Shown: positions 34,533 through 41,833 of the stretch, piece after piece
How positions within the stretch are numbered: position 1 is the first letter of the stretch
Layout of the letters: the number at the start of each line of letters is the position of its first letter
Origin: a virus
Length of the DNA stretch: 64,000 nucleotides
Direction: 5' to 3' (one strand)
Virus record (IMG/VR): IMGVR_UViG_3300025082_000007
Location: 1-64,000 of that record
Translations under genes and position numbers: made by a program
Notes under the pieces: model-generated
Databases searched by the model: none
What the model was told of the DNA's origin: nothing
The model's input: the letters and a program-made list of their open reading frames with translations, nothing else

Positions 34533-34720
34533 CAGGCTACCCTCTCCACGATGGCGCCGCAGGTATAGCCACCGGCCATGTTCTTGGCATCGGCCTCGCT
34601 GTAGAAGATGATGGCCTTGCTGCGCTCTGGGGTCCAGCAGGCAACGCCGTGAAGGGCCAGAACGAATTTGGGGTTGATGGCGTTGCGGACGATGAATTTG
34701 GGATGCGTGGGGGCGGTCAT
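34532..34720 (-). CDS. Small early protein, unknown function
   Basis: 62 residues (HPKFIVRNAINPKFVLALHG, then KAIIFYSEADAKNMAGG). It looks like a small beta-hairpin plus helix fold. AGGAGACTGAC precedes the ATG. Confidence 0.5.
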   Translation of the reverse strand: MTAPTHPKFIVRNAINPKFVLALHGVACWTPERSKAIIFYSEADAKNMAGGYTCGAIVERVA

Positions 34721-34754
34721 GTCAGTCTCCTGTTTGAGGTGGTCCTACCCCTTA

Positions 34755-34781
34755 AGGCCCGTCCCTTGCGGGTACGGGCCT
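34755..34781. promoter_or_regulatory. Hairpin between two leftward genes
   Basis: AGGCCCGT and ACGGGCCT pair around an 11-base loop. No T-run follows on either strand, so it is not a clear terminator; it may slow polymerase or protect mRNA. Confidence 0.4.
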
Positions 34782-34802
34782 GTTGGGGCTGGGGTGCGGG
34801 GG

Positions 34803-35009
34803 TTAGAGGGTGGCGGCGAACTCTTTGGCGACGCGGAAGGCGGTGACCCAGGCGACGCTCATGTCGTTGATGTTGGTGTAGGTCACGTCGGTGCCCGTCT
34901 CGCGGTCGAAGCGCATATAGATGGGGCCGTTGGTGACTTCGATTTCGACGCCGTCATCGGAAGCTACTAGGCCGAAGTTTTTAAGGTTGGGGTTTATGAA
35001 GGTGGTCAT
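34803..35009 (-). CDS. Small early protein, first gene of the island
   Basis: 68 residues, beta-rich (LVASDDGVEIEVTNGPIYMR, then FDRETGTDVTYTNIND). It is the first gene downstream of the operator near 35.05 kb and so probably the first product of the island. CAGGAGCAAGCGC precedes the ATG. Confidence 0.5.
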   Translation of the reverse strand: MTTFINPNLKNFGLVASDDGVEIEVTNGPIYMRFDRETGTDVTYTNINDMSVAWVTAFRVAKEFAATL

Positions 35010-35048
35010 GCGCTTGCTCCTGGGTGGGTGTTGCTGTCTGCTGTCTAA

Positions 35049-35077
35049 GATGTAGCAACGATGCTACAGCATTACAA
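35049..35077 (-). promoter_or_regulatory. Leftward promoter heading the island, with operator
   Basis: TTGTAA, 17 bases, TACATC reading leftward. TGTAGCAACGATGCTACA (35051-35068) in the spacer differs from a perfect palindrome at a single base pair. Confidence 0.75.
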
Positions 35078-35179
35078 GGGGTAAAATGGTTGACAGCGCA
35101 AAAAAAATGCCTCAAGCTCCAACCTCGCCCGCGTCGAGGGCGTAAAAATCGACGGTTCGTCTCGCTCACGTCATAGAGC

Positions 35180-35218
35180 GGTCTCGCCGACACCAGCGAT
35201 ATTGGTGTGCGATAGACC
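35180..35218 (+). promoter_or_regulatory. Structured leader of the coat gene
   Basis: ACACCA and TGGTGT form an inner stem around a seven-base loop; GGTCT and AGACC extend it outward past a small bulge. It ends 24 bases before the coat start and may stabilise this highly expressed mRNA. It could also be a processing site. Confidence 0.4.
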
Positions 35219-35242
35219 AATAGACGTGAGGAAATCAGTACC

Positions 35243-36319
35243 ATGGCGACGACACAACATGGGGTTAACCACCCTCTTGCGGTCAAAGTCTGGTCAACGA
35301 AGTTGATGCGGGAGGCCCTGAAAGAGACCTTCGCATCACGCTTCATGGGTCGATCCAAGGACAGTCTCATCTACGTCAAGGACGAACTGACCAAGGGTCC
35401 AGGTGACCGCATCACATCCGGCCTCCGTGTCCAACTCTCTGGAGCCGGTATCGCGGGTGACGGAACCCTCGAAGGAAACGAGGAAGCTCTCGTCACCTAC
35501 AACGACAACCTGTACATCGATCAGCTACGCCACGCCGTCCGAAGCGATGGACGCATGTCGGAGCAACGCATCCCTTTCAGCATCCGCGAGGAGAGCATGG
35601 ATGGGCTGCGTGATTGGTGGGCAGACCGTATCGACACGGCGTTTTTCAATCAGATTGCCGGCAACACGGGTCAAGGCGACACTCGTTATACCGGCCTTCA
35701 GGCAGCCATCGCGGCCTCCACTGACACGGGCAACACCCGTATCATCTTCGGCCCCGGCGCTGCCACGACTGAGAACTCCCTGTCGGCCTCGGAAAGTGCA
35801 TCGGCCAACTTCCAACTCACCATGATCGACAAAGCCATCAACATCGCCAAGACGGCGAGCCCGTTGATCCGGCCCCTGGTCGTAAACGGTGCGAAGAAGT
35901 ATGTCGCGTTCCTACATCCCAACCAAGTTTACAACTTGAGGACGGATGCCACGACAGCCCGTGTCACTTGGTACGACACGCAGCGTGCCCTGGTGGAAGG
36001 CGGCAAGACCGATAGCCCAATCTACAACGGCGCTCTAGGTGAGTACAACGGTGTCATCCTTCACGAAAGCACCCGCGTGCCCCTTGCGCCTTCCACAACC
36101 ACCGTGCGTCGAGCCGTCTTCTGCGGCGCCCAGGCGGCATGTTTTGCAACCGGGCGTGAGAACCCCACTGACCAACAGATGACGTGGGTTGAAGAACTGT
36201 TCGATTACGGCAACCAGCTAGGCGTCAGCGCCGGCCTCATCTTTGGTCTCAAGAAGTCGCGGTACAATGCCATCGACTTCGGGACCGTTGTGATGGCATC
36301 GCACGCTGAAGCCCCGTAG
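35243..36319 (+). CDS. Major capsid protein, N4-gp56 family
   Basis: 358 residues, a usual length for the family. The N-terminal third carries the family pattern: STKLMREALKETFASRFMGR, DSLIYVKDELTKGPGDRITS, GLRVQLSGAGIAGDGTLEGN, YNDNLYIDQLRHAV. The fold is the HK97-like coat fold, forming the shell. Late segments (KKYVAFLHPNQVYNLRTDA, ARVTWYDTQRALVEG) also fit. It is separated from the scaffold gene by the antisense island, so it needs its own promoter or read-through; I do not see a strong promoter. Confidence 0.88.
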   Translation: MATTQHGVNHPLAVKVWSTKLMREALKETFASRFMGRSKDSLIYVKDELTKGPGDRITSGLRVQLSGAGIAGDGTLEGNEEALVTYNDNLYIDQLRHAVRSDGRMSEQRIPFSIREESMDGLRDWWADRIDTAFFNQIAGNTGQGDTRYTGLQAAIAASTDTGNTRIIFGPGAATTENSLSASESASANFQLTMIDKAINIAKTASPLIRPLVVNGAKKYVAFLHPNQVYNLRTDATTARVTWYDTQRALVEGGKTDSPIYNGALGEYNGVILHESTRVPLAPSTTTVRRAVFCGAQAACFATGRENPTDQQMTWVEELFDYGNQLGVSAGLIFGLKKSRYNAIDFGTVVMASHAEAP

Positions 36320-36330
36320 GAGGTGATGAG

Positions 36331-36792
36331 ATGACCACATTCACCGCATCCCTCCACCAAAGCCAGCCTCGTGAAATCCACGCTGGGCTCCAGACTGCAA
36401 GCTCCAAGCTCACCACATCGGCCACCGGCACTGCCGGCTCCGTTTTTTTGGTGGCCAAGGTGCCCAATCAGGCGCACATCAAGGATTTCTGGCTGTTTGC
36501 CGACGATGCCGGCGCGGACCAGACTTGGTCCGTGGGTATCGTGCGTCCCGAGGGGTCGACCTCAGGGTCGATCACCATCCTGGCAGCCGTTCTCTTGGCG
36601 GCGACCTCGACCTCGGGTGGCTCGACTACCATCCGGCCTGCCGGCGGTTTGCTGCCGTACAAGATATCCATCTCCGACGAGGCCCTGCCTCGATGGGCAT
36701 GGATTGCCGTCACGGCAGCGGCAGCCATCTCGGCTTCTGCTGACCTACGCTTTGTCGCCACCTACGACATGGACGACGACAACATGGGTTAG
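36331..36792 (+). CDS. Accessory head protein (probable decoration)
   Basis: 153 residues, beta-rich and full of Thr/Ser/Ala (SKLTTSATGTAGSVFLVAKV). It follows the coat gene by 11 bases, the usual place of a head decoration or stabilising protein. No family motif recognised, so the role rests on position. Confidence 0.5.
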   Translation: MTTFTASLHQSQPREIHAGLQTASSKLTTSATGTAGSVFLVAKVPNQAHIKDFWLFADDAGADQTWSVGIVRPEGSTSGSITILAAVLLAATSTSGGSTTIRPAGGLLPYKISISDEALPRWAWIAVTAAAAISASADLRFVATYDMDDDNMG

Positions 36793-36822
36793 CCGGCCTG
36801 AGTGAGGCCTGGAGGAGGAGAC

Positions 36823-36838
36823 CACGTCGCACGACGTG
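36823..36838. promoter_or_regulatory. Palindrome upstream of terminator
   Basis: CACGTCG and CGACGTG flank two bases. Together with the next two hairpins it makes a dense structured zone after the head genes. Confidence 0.4.
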
Positions 36839-36845
36839 ACGAGTT

Positions 36846-36907
36846 GGGAGGGGTGGCGTTCGCGCCCCTCCCACTCCCTGCCCCGCCTGCGTGCGGGGTT
36901 TATTTTT
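36846..36907 (+). terminator. Tandem hairpins with terminator after head genes
   Basis: First stem: GGGAGGGG with CCCCTCCC. Second: CCCCGC, loop CTGCGT, GCGGGG, then TTTATTTTT. The second is a standard intrinsic terminator; it lies 18 bases before the next gene. It would strongly favour coat production over the cassette that follows. Confidence 0.8.
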
Positions 36908-36925
36908 GGCAGAAGGGCAAGAGTG

Positions 36926-38431
36926 ATGGCAGATACAGCGGCTAAGGGGTATCGCTACCAGTCAGCCAACGAGAGGCTGGAGATGGCCAAAGAGACCCAC
37001 TCCAAGGCCATGGACAGTTCTGACCCCAAAGAGGTTCACGAGCTTATGACGCGGGCTGAGAACCTCTACAACAGCATCCTCAACAAGAGGTTCGATGAGC
37101 CCATCCTCCTCTATTTCATGGGCCTGCTCTACTGCCAGAAGGGCTTCCACGGTCTGGGGGCTCTCATCCTCCACCGCTGTCTCGAAAGTCTGCCAGACCT
37201 GGGTGATGCCTGGAACAATTTGGGCATCTGTTACTATAGAGAGTACAGAATCGATCAGGCGGCTGCCTGCTTCGAGAAGGCGGCGGAGCTATTACCAGAT
37301 GGTCGGGCTGACATCTACGCCAACATGGCGGGTCTCTTCATCAACCGGAACACGCCCGAGAAATGTATTGAGTGGGCCAACAAATCCTTGATCGAGGAGC
37401 CCGGTCATCCCATCGGAAAGTGGAACAAGGCTCTTGCCCAACTGGAGCTTCAGGACTGGGCCAACGGGTGGGACAACTACGAGGCTCGCCTCGATCCAGG
37501 GTCGAACTGTCCCATCGCACTGCGGAACTATGAGGATGAGCCCGGCCAGATGACGCCCTGGTGGGACGGCAAGAGCGACGGCCTCGTGGTCATCCATGGC
37601 GAGCAGGGTGTGGGCGATGAGGTGATGTTCGCAACGTGCATCCCGGAGCTTGCGGCAAAGCATCCCGGCGTCGAGTGGGTGGTCGAAAGCACACCCATCA
37701 TGCATGACCTCCTGGAAAGGAGCTTCGCAGGTCTACCAACCGTGACGGTCTTCGGCACGCACATGGTCGATGGCAAGGAGTGGCGCAACGGGCGCAAGGT
37801 GGACTACAAGGTCGCCCTCGGCTCTCTTCCCAGGACCATTCGCCGGAAGGATGAAGACTTCCCCGGTACGCCAATCCTCATCCCCAGCCCGAAGCTGCAA
37901 CGCGAGTTCCGCAGGAAGTTCGACAAGATGCGGGACGGGCCGAAGGTTGGCATCGCATGGCAAGGGGGTGTCCAAAAGACGCGGATCGATCTTCGTTCCG
38001 TCATGCCCGACGATCTCATCCCCATCCTCACCCAGGACGCTGACTTCATTTCCCTCCAGTACACGGACGATGCCCAGCGCATCCTGCAGGAGTTCGAGAA
38101 GGACACCGGCCTCCACCTTCATCACTGGAAACATGGTGCCGGCCCAGACGACATGGAGGCCAAGGCGGCGCTGATCAGCGAACTCGACTTGGTCATCTCC
38201 GTCTGCCAGTCAGCCATCCACATCGGTGGTGCCGTTGGCACGCCGACATGGGTTATGGTTCCCTCGGGAGCCGCGTGGCGATATGGTATCAAGGGCAACA
38301 TGCCCTGGTACAACTCGGTCGACCTCAAGCGCCAGAAGGAAGGCGACCCGTGGGCCATCATCATCGGACAGGTGGCGGCGGAGTTCGCGTCATGGCGTCA
38401 GAATGAATGGAACGACCGGGGGGCTGCGTGA
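36926..38431 (+). CDS. TPR protein with C-terminal glycosyltransferase domain
   Basis: 501 residues from MADTAAKGYRYQSANERLEM. Residues about 45-190 are tetratricopeptide repeats (DAWNNLGICYYREYRIDQAA, ADIYANMAGLFINRNTPEKC). Residues 215-500 resemble a GT-B transferase like the heptosyl/O-GlcNAc groups: GEQGVGDEVMFAT, KVGIAWQGGVQKTRIDLRSV, then ISELDLVISVCQSAIHIGGA with PTWVMVPSGAAWR. Such fusions transfer a sugar to protein or glycan chosen by the TPR part. First gene of a five-gene overlapping cassette, after a terminator. Confidence 0.75.
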   Translation: MADTAAKGYRYQSANERLEMAKETHSKAMDSSDPKEVHELMTRAENLYNSILNKRFDEPILLYFMGLLYCQKGFHGLGALILHRCLESLPDLGDAWNNLGICYYREYRIDQAAACFEKAAELLPDGRADIYANMAGLFINRNTPEKCIEWANKSLIEEPGHPIGKWNKALAQLELQDWANGWDNYEARLDPGSNCPIALRNYEDEPGQMTPWWDGKSDGLVVIHGEQGVGDEVMFATCIPELAAKHPGVEWVVESTPIMHDLLERSFAGLPTVTVFGTHMVDGKEWRNGRKVDYKVALGSLPRTIRRKDEDFPGTPILIPSPKLQREFRRKFDKMRDGPKVGIAWQGGVQKTRIDLRSVMPDDLIPILTQDADFISLQYTDDAQRILQEFEKDTGLHLHHWKHGAGPDDMEAKAALISELDLVISVCQSAIHIGGAVGTPTWVMVPSGAAWRYGIKGNMPWYNSVDLKRQKEGDPWAIIIGQVAAEFASWRQNEWNDRGAA

Positions 38432-38874
38432 TGGATGATGCAAGACACATGAGGGGAGCCCTCAAGTTTGCTGAGGAGCATGGCAAGTGTCGGCGGCGGA
38501 AAATAGCTTGCGTACTTGTTAATGCCGAGGGTGTGGAGATGGCCGGTGGGGCCAATGGCCCTCCTGGGTGGTCATGCCTCGACAAGCCTTGTCCCGATGC
38601 AGATGTCCCGGCGGGCGATGGTGCGTATCGGCGTGTGAGGTGCCATGGCATCCATGCCGAGGTGGATGCTCTCATCGATCTAAAGTCGGAGCCTTACCCC
38701 ATCGATGACATCCACACCATCTATTGCACCAAAGCCCCCTGTCTCGCCTGTGCGGAGATGCTTTTGATGACGCCGGCACAACGCCTCGTCTTCGCCGTCT
38801 GGCCCAACGACAAGTCAGGCCTTGAAGCCTGGAGCGATGCCGGGCGTGCCTACTCCTGTCTGGGGGATGGTTGA
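38431..38874 (+). CDS. Cytidine/dCMP deaminase-like protein
   Basis: 147 residues; the ATG overlaps the previous stop. The zinc deaminase signature is present: His75-Ala-Glu77 in CHGIHAEVDA and Cys104-x2-Cys107 in KAPCLACAEM. NGPPGWSCLDKPCPD resembles the substrate loop of dCMP deaminases. It could supply dUMP, or act on a modified base or sugar nucleotide given its neighbours, two glycosyltransferases and a methyltransferase. The length suits a single-domain enzyme. Confidence 0.78.
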   Translation: MDDARHMRGALKFAEEHGKCRRRKIACVLVNAEGVEMAGGANGPPGWSCLDKPCPDADVPAGDGAYRRVRCHGIHAEVDALIDLKSEPYPIDDIHTIYCTKAPCLACAEMLLMTPAQRLVFAVWPNDKSGLEAWSDAGRAYSCLGDG

Positions 38875-39416
38875 TGTTGATCACCGACGAGTATCGTAGG
38901 CTCAACGCTGAACTCCACGACATCAACCCGGCGTATGGCGTCAAGGGACAGGAGCAGGTGCCTTTCGTCATGGAACTTTTCTCCGCCTTCGATGCGACGA
39001 CGATCCTCGACTACGGTTGCGGCAAGGGGAAACTAAAGATGTCGCTCATGGCATCCGGCTTCCCCGAGGTGGCTGCCAGGATGCAGGAGTATGACCCCGC
39101 CATCCCCGGCAAGGACCACGCTCCAGACCCGGCAGACATCGTGATCTGCTCAGACGTGTTGGAGCATGTCGAGCCGGTTTGCCTCGAAGAGGTGCTGGAT
39201 GATCTCCAGCGCCTGACGAGGCTTGCGGCCTTCGCCCTGATCTCCACGATCCCTGCGGAGAAGGAACTGACGGACGGGCGCAACACGCACCTCATCATCG
39301 AGCCGTCACAGTGGTGGATGCCGAAGCTCCAGGAACGCTTCGACCTGATGAGATTTGATGCCGGGGAACGGGAGACGTTCAGATGCTTTCTGACACCGTA
39401 TGCCGCGTCTTCATAG
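38874..39416 (+). CDS. SAM-dependent methyltransferase-like protein
   Basis: 180 residues from an ATG overlapping the previous stop. Motif I appears as ILDYGCGKGKLK (about 44-55), with an acidic loop YDPAIPG (73-79) and IVICSDVLEHVE (89-100) as motif II/III, the class I methyltransferase pattern. The substrate cannot be told. C-terminal HLIIEPSQWWMPKLQERFDL resembles small-molecule or sugar methyltransferases more than DNA ones. Overlaps the next gene by 34 bases. Confidence 0.75.
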   Translation: MLITDEYRRLNAELHDINPAYGVKGQEQVPFVMELFSAFDATTILDYGCGKGKLKMSLMASGFPEVAARMQEYDPAIPGKDHAPDPADIVICSDVLEHVEPVCLEEVLDDLQRLTRLAAFALISTIPAEKELTDGRNTHLIIEPSQWWMPKLQERFDLMRFDAGERETFRCFLTPYAASS

Positions 39417-40099
39417 GCTACGACGAACGGCAGCACGATGCCTATGAGGTGTGCCGGCACACATTGCTGAAGCATGCCTCGATCCCTCTCCTGGTCGAGC
39501 AAATCGATCAGACGGCACTCCGACACGCCGGCCTCTACCGTCGCGCCCCGCATCCAGGGACGTGGATCGACACGGTTGACGGCAAGAGTTTCTCCTCCCA
39601 GTTCAGCTTCACCCGCTTCCTCGTGCCGGCGTTGTGCCAGTTCAAGGGGTGGGCTCTCTACATGGATTGTGACTTCCTCTGGCGCCGGGATGTGAGGGCG
39701 ATCTTCGATCTGGTTGAAGAGAACCGGAACAAGTCAGCCTTGGTGGTGCATCACGACTTCAAGCCCAGCGAGATGGTCAAGATGGATGGCAAGGAACAGA
39801 CCGTCTACACCAACAAGAACTGGTCGAGCCTGATGCTCCTCAACAACAAGGCTTGCAATGCGCTGACGCCAGACGTGGTCAACACACGTCCTGGTCAGTG
39901 GTTACACACCTTTCGCTGGGTGGGAGCGATCTACAGCTTAGGTTCGATTGATGGACGGTGGAACTGGATACCGGGCCACTCGACGCACACTGAACCGGGT
40001 GCCGTCCATTTTACCAAAGGCGTCCCCTCGATGGAGGGGTATGCAGATCAACCCTACGCGGACGAATGGTTCGCAGCACTTGAAGAGGTGAGACCATGA
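39383..40099 (+). CDS. Glycosyltransferase-like protein (GT-A, DxD)
   Basis: 238 residues. RVFIGYDERQHDAYEVC opens a Rossmann-like fold; ALYMDCDFLWRRDVRAIFDL carries the Asp95-x-Asp97 metal motif of GT-A enzymes, resembling GT8-type proteins. HFTKGVPSME near the end fits the late His of that group. It would add a sugar from a nucleotide sugar to glycan or protein. Overlaps neighbours on both sides by 34 and 4 bases. Confidence 0.75.
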   Translation: MLSDTVCRVFIGYDERQHDAYEVCRHTLLKHASIPLLVEQIDQTALRHAGLYRRAPHPGTWIDTVDGKSFSSQFSFTRFLVPALCQFKGWALYMDCDFLWRRDVRAIFDLVEENRNKSALVVHHDFKPSEMVKMDGKEQTVYTNKNWSSLMLLNNKACNALTPDVVNTRPGQWLHTFRWVGAIYSLGSIDGRWNWIPGHSTHTEPGAVHFTKGVPSMEGYADQPYADEWFAALEEVRP

Positions 40100-41052
40100 C
40101 AGCCCTTGAAAACACGATCACCGAGAGGATAGACCGCATTACCAAGATGTCGGCGGACTATTATGTGCCGGCACCCCCCATCCCTCGATCCTGCAAGATC
40201 GAACTGACGGGGCGCTGCAACTTCGCCTGTGCCTTCTGTGCCCGGTCACTTCTTCTTCGAGATCAGAAAGACATGGACCGGGCGCTCTACTCCCGGCTCA
40301 TCAGAGAGCTTCATGATGCCGGCGTTCATGACCTCGGGTTCTTCCACCTGGGTGAAAGTTTCATGGTCTCCTGGCTGCCTGAGGCCATCCAAGAGGCGAA
40401 CGATGTCGGTTTTGGCCTGACCTTCCTGACGACCAACGGCTCCCTCTCGACGGGCAAGCGGGTCGAGGCTTGCATGGAGGCAGGACTGCAATCCCTGAAG
40501 TTCTCTCTCAACTACGCCGACAAGCAGCAGTTCGTGGACATCGCCAGGGTCAAGGGCGACCTCTTCGATGTGATGGTCAACAACATCAAGGATGCTTACC
40601 GGGTGCGCGAGGCCGGCGGCTACAGGTGCCAACTCTCGGCCTCCTATATCACCTACGATGAGGATCAAGGTGAGCGCATGCAGGCGCTGATCTATGAACT
40701 CGATCCCTTCCTCGATGAGATCTACGAACTCCCCCTCTATAATCAGGCTGACTTGATGACGGAGGAGGAGCAGTCGAGGGGCTGGGTGCCGTCCGCCGGC
40801 AACCGTGGCCGTAAGGATATGATGCGGGCTCCGCTCCCGTGCTGGGTGCTATTCACGGAAGCGCACATCAGTTGGCAGGGGCAGCTTGCGGCCTGCTGCT
40901 TTGATCACAACATCACCTTCGATATGGGTAATCTGAAAGAGATGTCTTTCAAGGAAGCTTGGCACTCAGAAGCCTTTCAAAAACTCCGGGCTGCTAGTCT
41001 GGCCAAAGACGTGAGGGGAACACCATGCGAAAATTGTGTAGTTGGAGGTTAG
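40096..41052 (+). CDS. Radical SAM protein with SPASM-type C-terminus
   Basis: 318 residues. The [4Fe-4S] motif is Cys41-x3-Cys45-x2-Cys48 in LTGRCNFACAFCAR. The barrel continues with LGFFHLGES, FLTTNGSL and LQSLKFSLNYA. A C-terminal group, Cys249, Cys267/Cys268 and Cys311-x2-Cys314, suggests an auxiliary cluster of the SPASM kind, used in peptide or protein modification and in some sugar chemistry. The end GNLKEMSFKEAWHSEAFQKL is typical of SPASM enzymes. Last gene of the cassette; its substrate is unknown. Confidence 0.85.
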   Translation: MTALENTITERIDRITKMSADYYVPAPPIPRSCKIELTGRCNFACAFCARSLLLRDQKDMDRALYSRLIRELHDAGVHDLGFFHLGESFMVSWLPEAIQEANDVGFGLTFLTTNGSLSTGKRVEACMEAGLQSLKFSLNYADKQQFVDIARVKGDLFDVMVNNIKDAYRVREAGGYRCQLSASYITYDEDQGERMQALIYELDPFLDEIYELPLYNQADLMTEEEQSRGWVPSAGNRGRKDMMRAPLPCWVLFTEAHISWQGQLAACCFDHNITFDMGNLKEMSFKEAWHSEAFQKLRAASLAKDVRGTPCENCVVGG

Positions 41053-41164
41053 CCACGGCTCAAGACAGCCCTCCAAGATTGCCGGCGTCGTGAGCCAGAA
41101 ATCGCCGTAGGTGGGTGACTTGTGGCTCTGGATGGGGTAGGGTTCTTCCAAGAAGGAGATGACC

Positions 41165-41335
41165 ATGGTCCTCAGGTTACCTCAAATGGTTGCCGGCGCT
41201 AGCGGTGGTGGGCTTTGGAACGGTGCCCTTGGTGCTGCCGCTCCTCTGACACCCCCAATGTTCGGTGATAGTGTTTTCACAGGGCCTTACACCGCCCCAG
41301 GTGATGTCAGCGCCCTTTCCGAGGCCCGGAGTTAG
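41165..41335 (+). CDS. Small hypothetical protein before adaptor genes
   Basis: 56 residues, Gly/Ala/Pro-rich (LPQMVAGASGGGLWNGALGA). AAGGAG lies six bases before the ATG; an in-frame ATG two codons upstream is too close to it. It shares MVAGAS with the N-terminus of the next product, so the two may be related. About 110 bases between the radical SAM gene and this one are non-coding. Confidence 0.5.
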   Translation: MVLRLPQMVAGASGGGLWNGALGAAAPLTPPMFGDSVFTGPYTAPGDVSALSEARS

Positions 41336-41337
41336 TC

Positions 41338-41778
41338 ATGGCCTACCAGCCCCAACGCCTTCCTATGATGGTTGCTGGCGCATCGCCCGCCCAGCCTGTC
41401 GGGATCGATGTTGGCCCTCAGCCCCTTACCCCAGTGCAGGAAGAGTTTTGGAGGACGTTTGGAACACCCCCCAAGCGAGTTTCAAACTATCCTGGGGAGC
41501 CTCTCAGCAGAAGCTATCAGGTTGATCCCGATGTTCCTCCCGAGGCCTTCCACGATTATATCCGCAGGCAACACCCAGACATGATGGGTGATTTTTACCG
41601 GGGGGAAGAGGCTTCTGGGGCTAGCTTCTTGGACACAATCCGCAAGAGGGCTGAGTTGTATACCCCCTTCCTGGCTGATGGTGAAGACCCCAGGATGGTT
41701 GCCCTGAGAAAGCGTTTGTTCATGATCGAAATGCAGAAGAAGCTCATGGGGCGTGCCCCAGGTGAGTTCGATATTTGA
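41338..41778 (+). CDS. Structural-region hypothetical protein
   Basis: 146 residues. A proline-rich front (LPMMVAGASPAQPVGIDVGP) leads to a helical C-terminal half (SFLDTIRKRAELYTPFLADG, RMVALRKRLFMIEMQKKLMG). It begins two bases after the previous stop. Probably a minor virion or assembly protein by position. Confidence 0.5.
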   Translation: MAYQPQRLPMMVAGASPAQPVGIDVGPQPLTPVQEEFWRTFGTPPKRVSNYPGEPLSRSYQVDPDVPPEAFHDYIRRQHPDMMGDFYRGEEASGASFLDTIRKRAELYTPFLADGEDPRMVALRKRLFMIEMQKKLMGRAPGEFDI

Positions 41779-41833
41779 CCAGGGTGACACAGCCCTCGGC
41801 ATCGAGTACAATCCCAACAGATAGAGGTGACCC

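Noticed and set aside
35090-35112. TTGACA as coat promoter
   Set aside because: No acceptable -10 lies 16-18 bases downstream.
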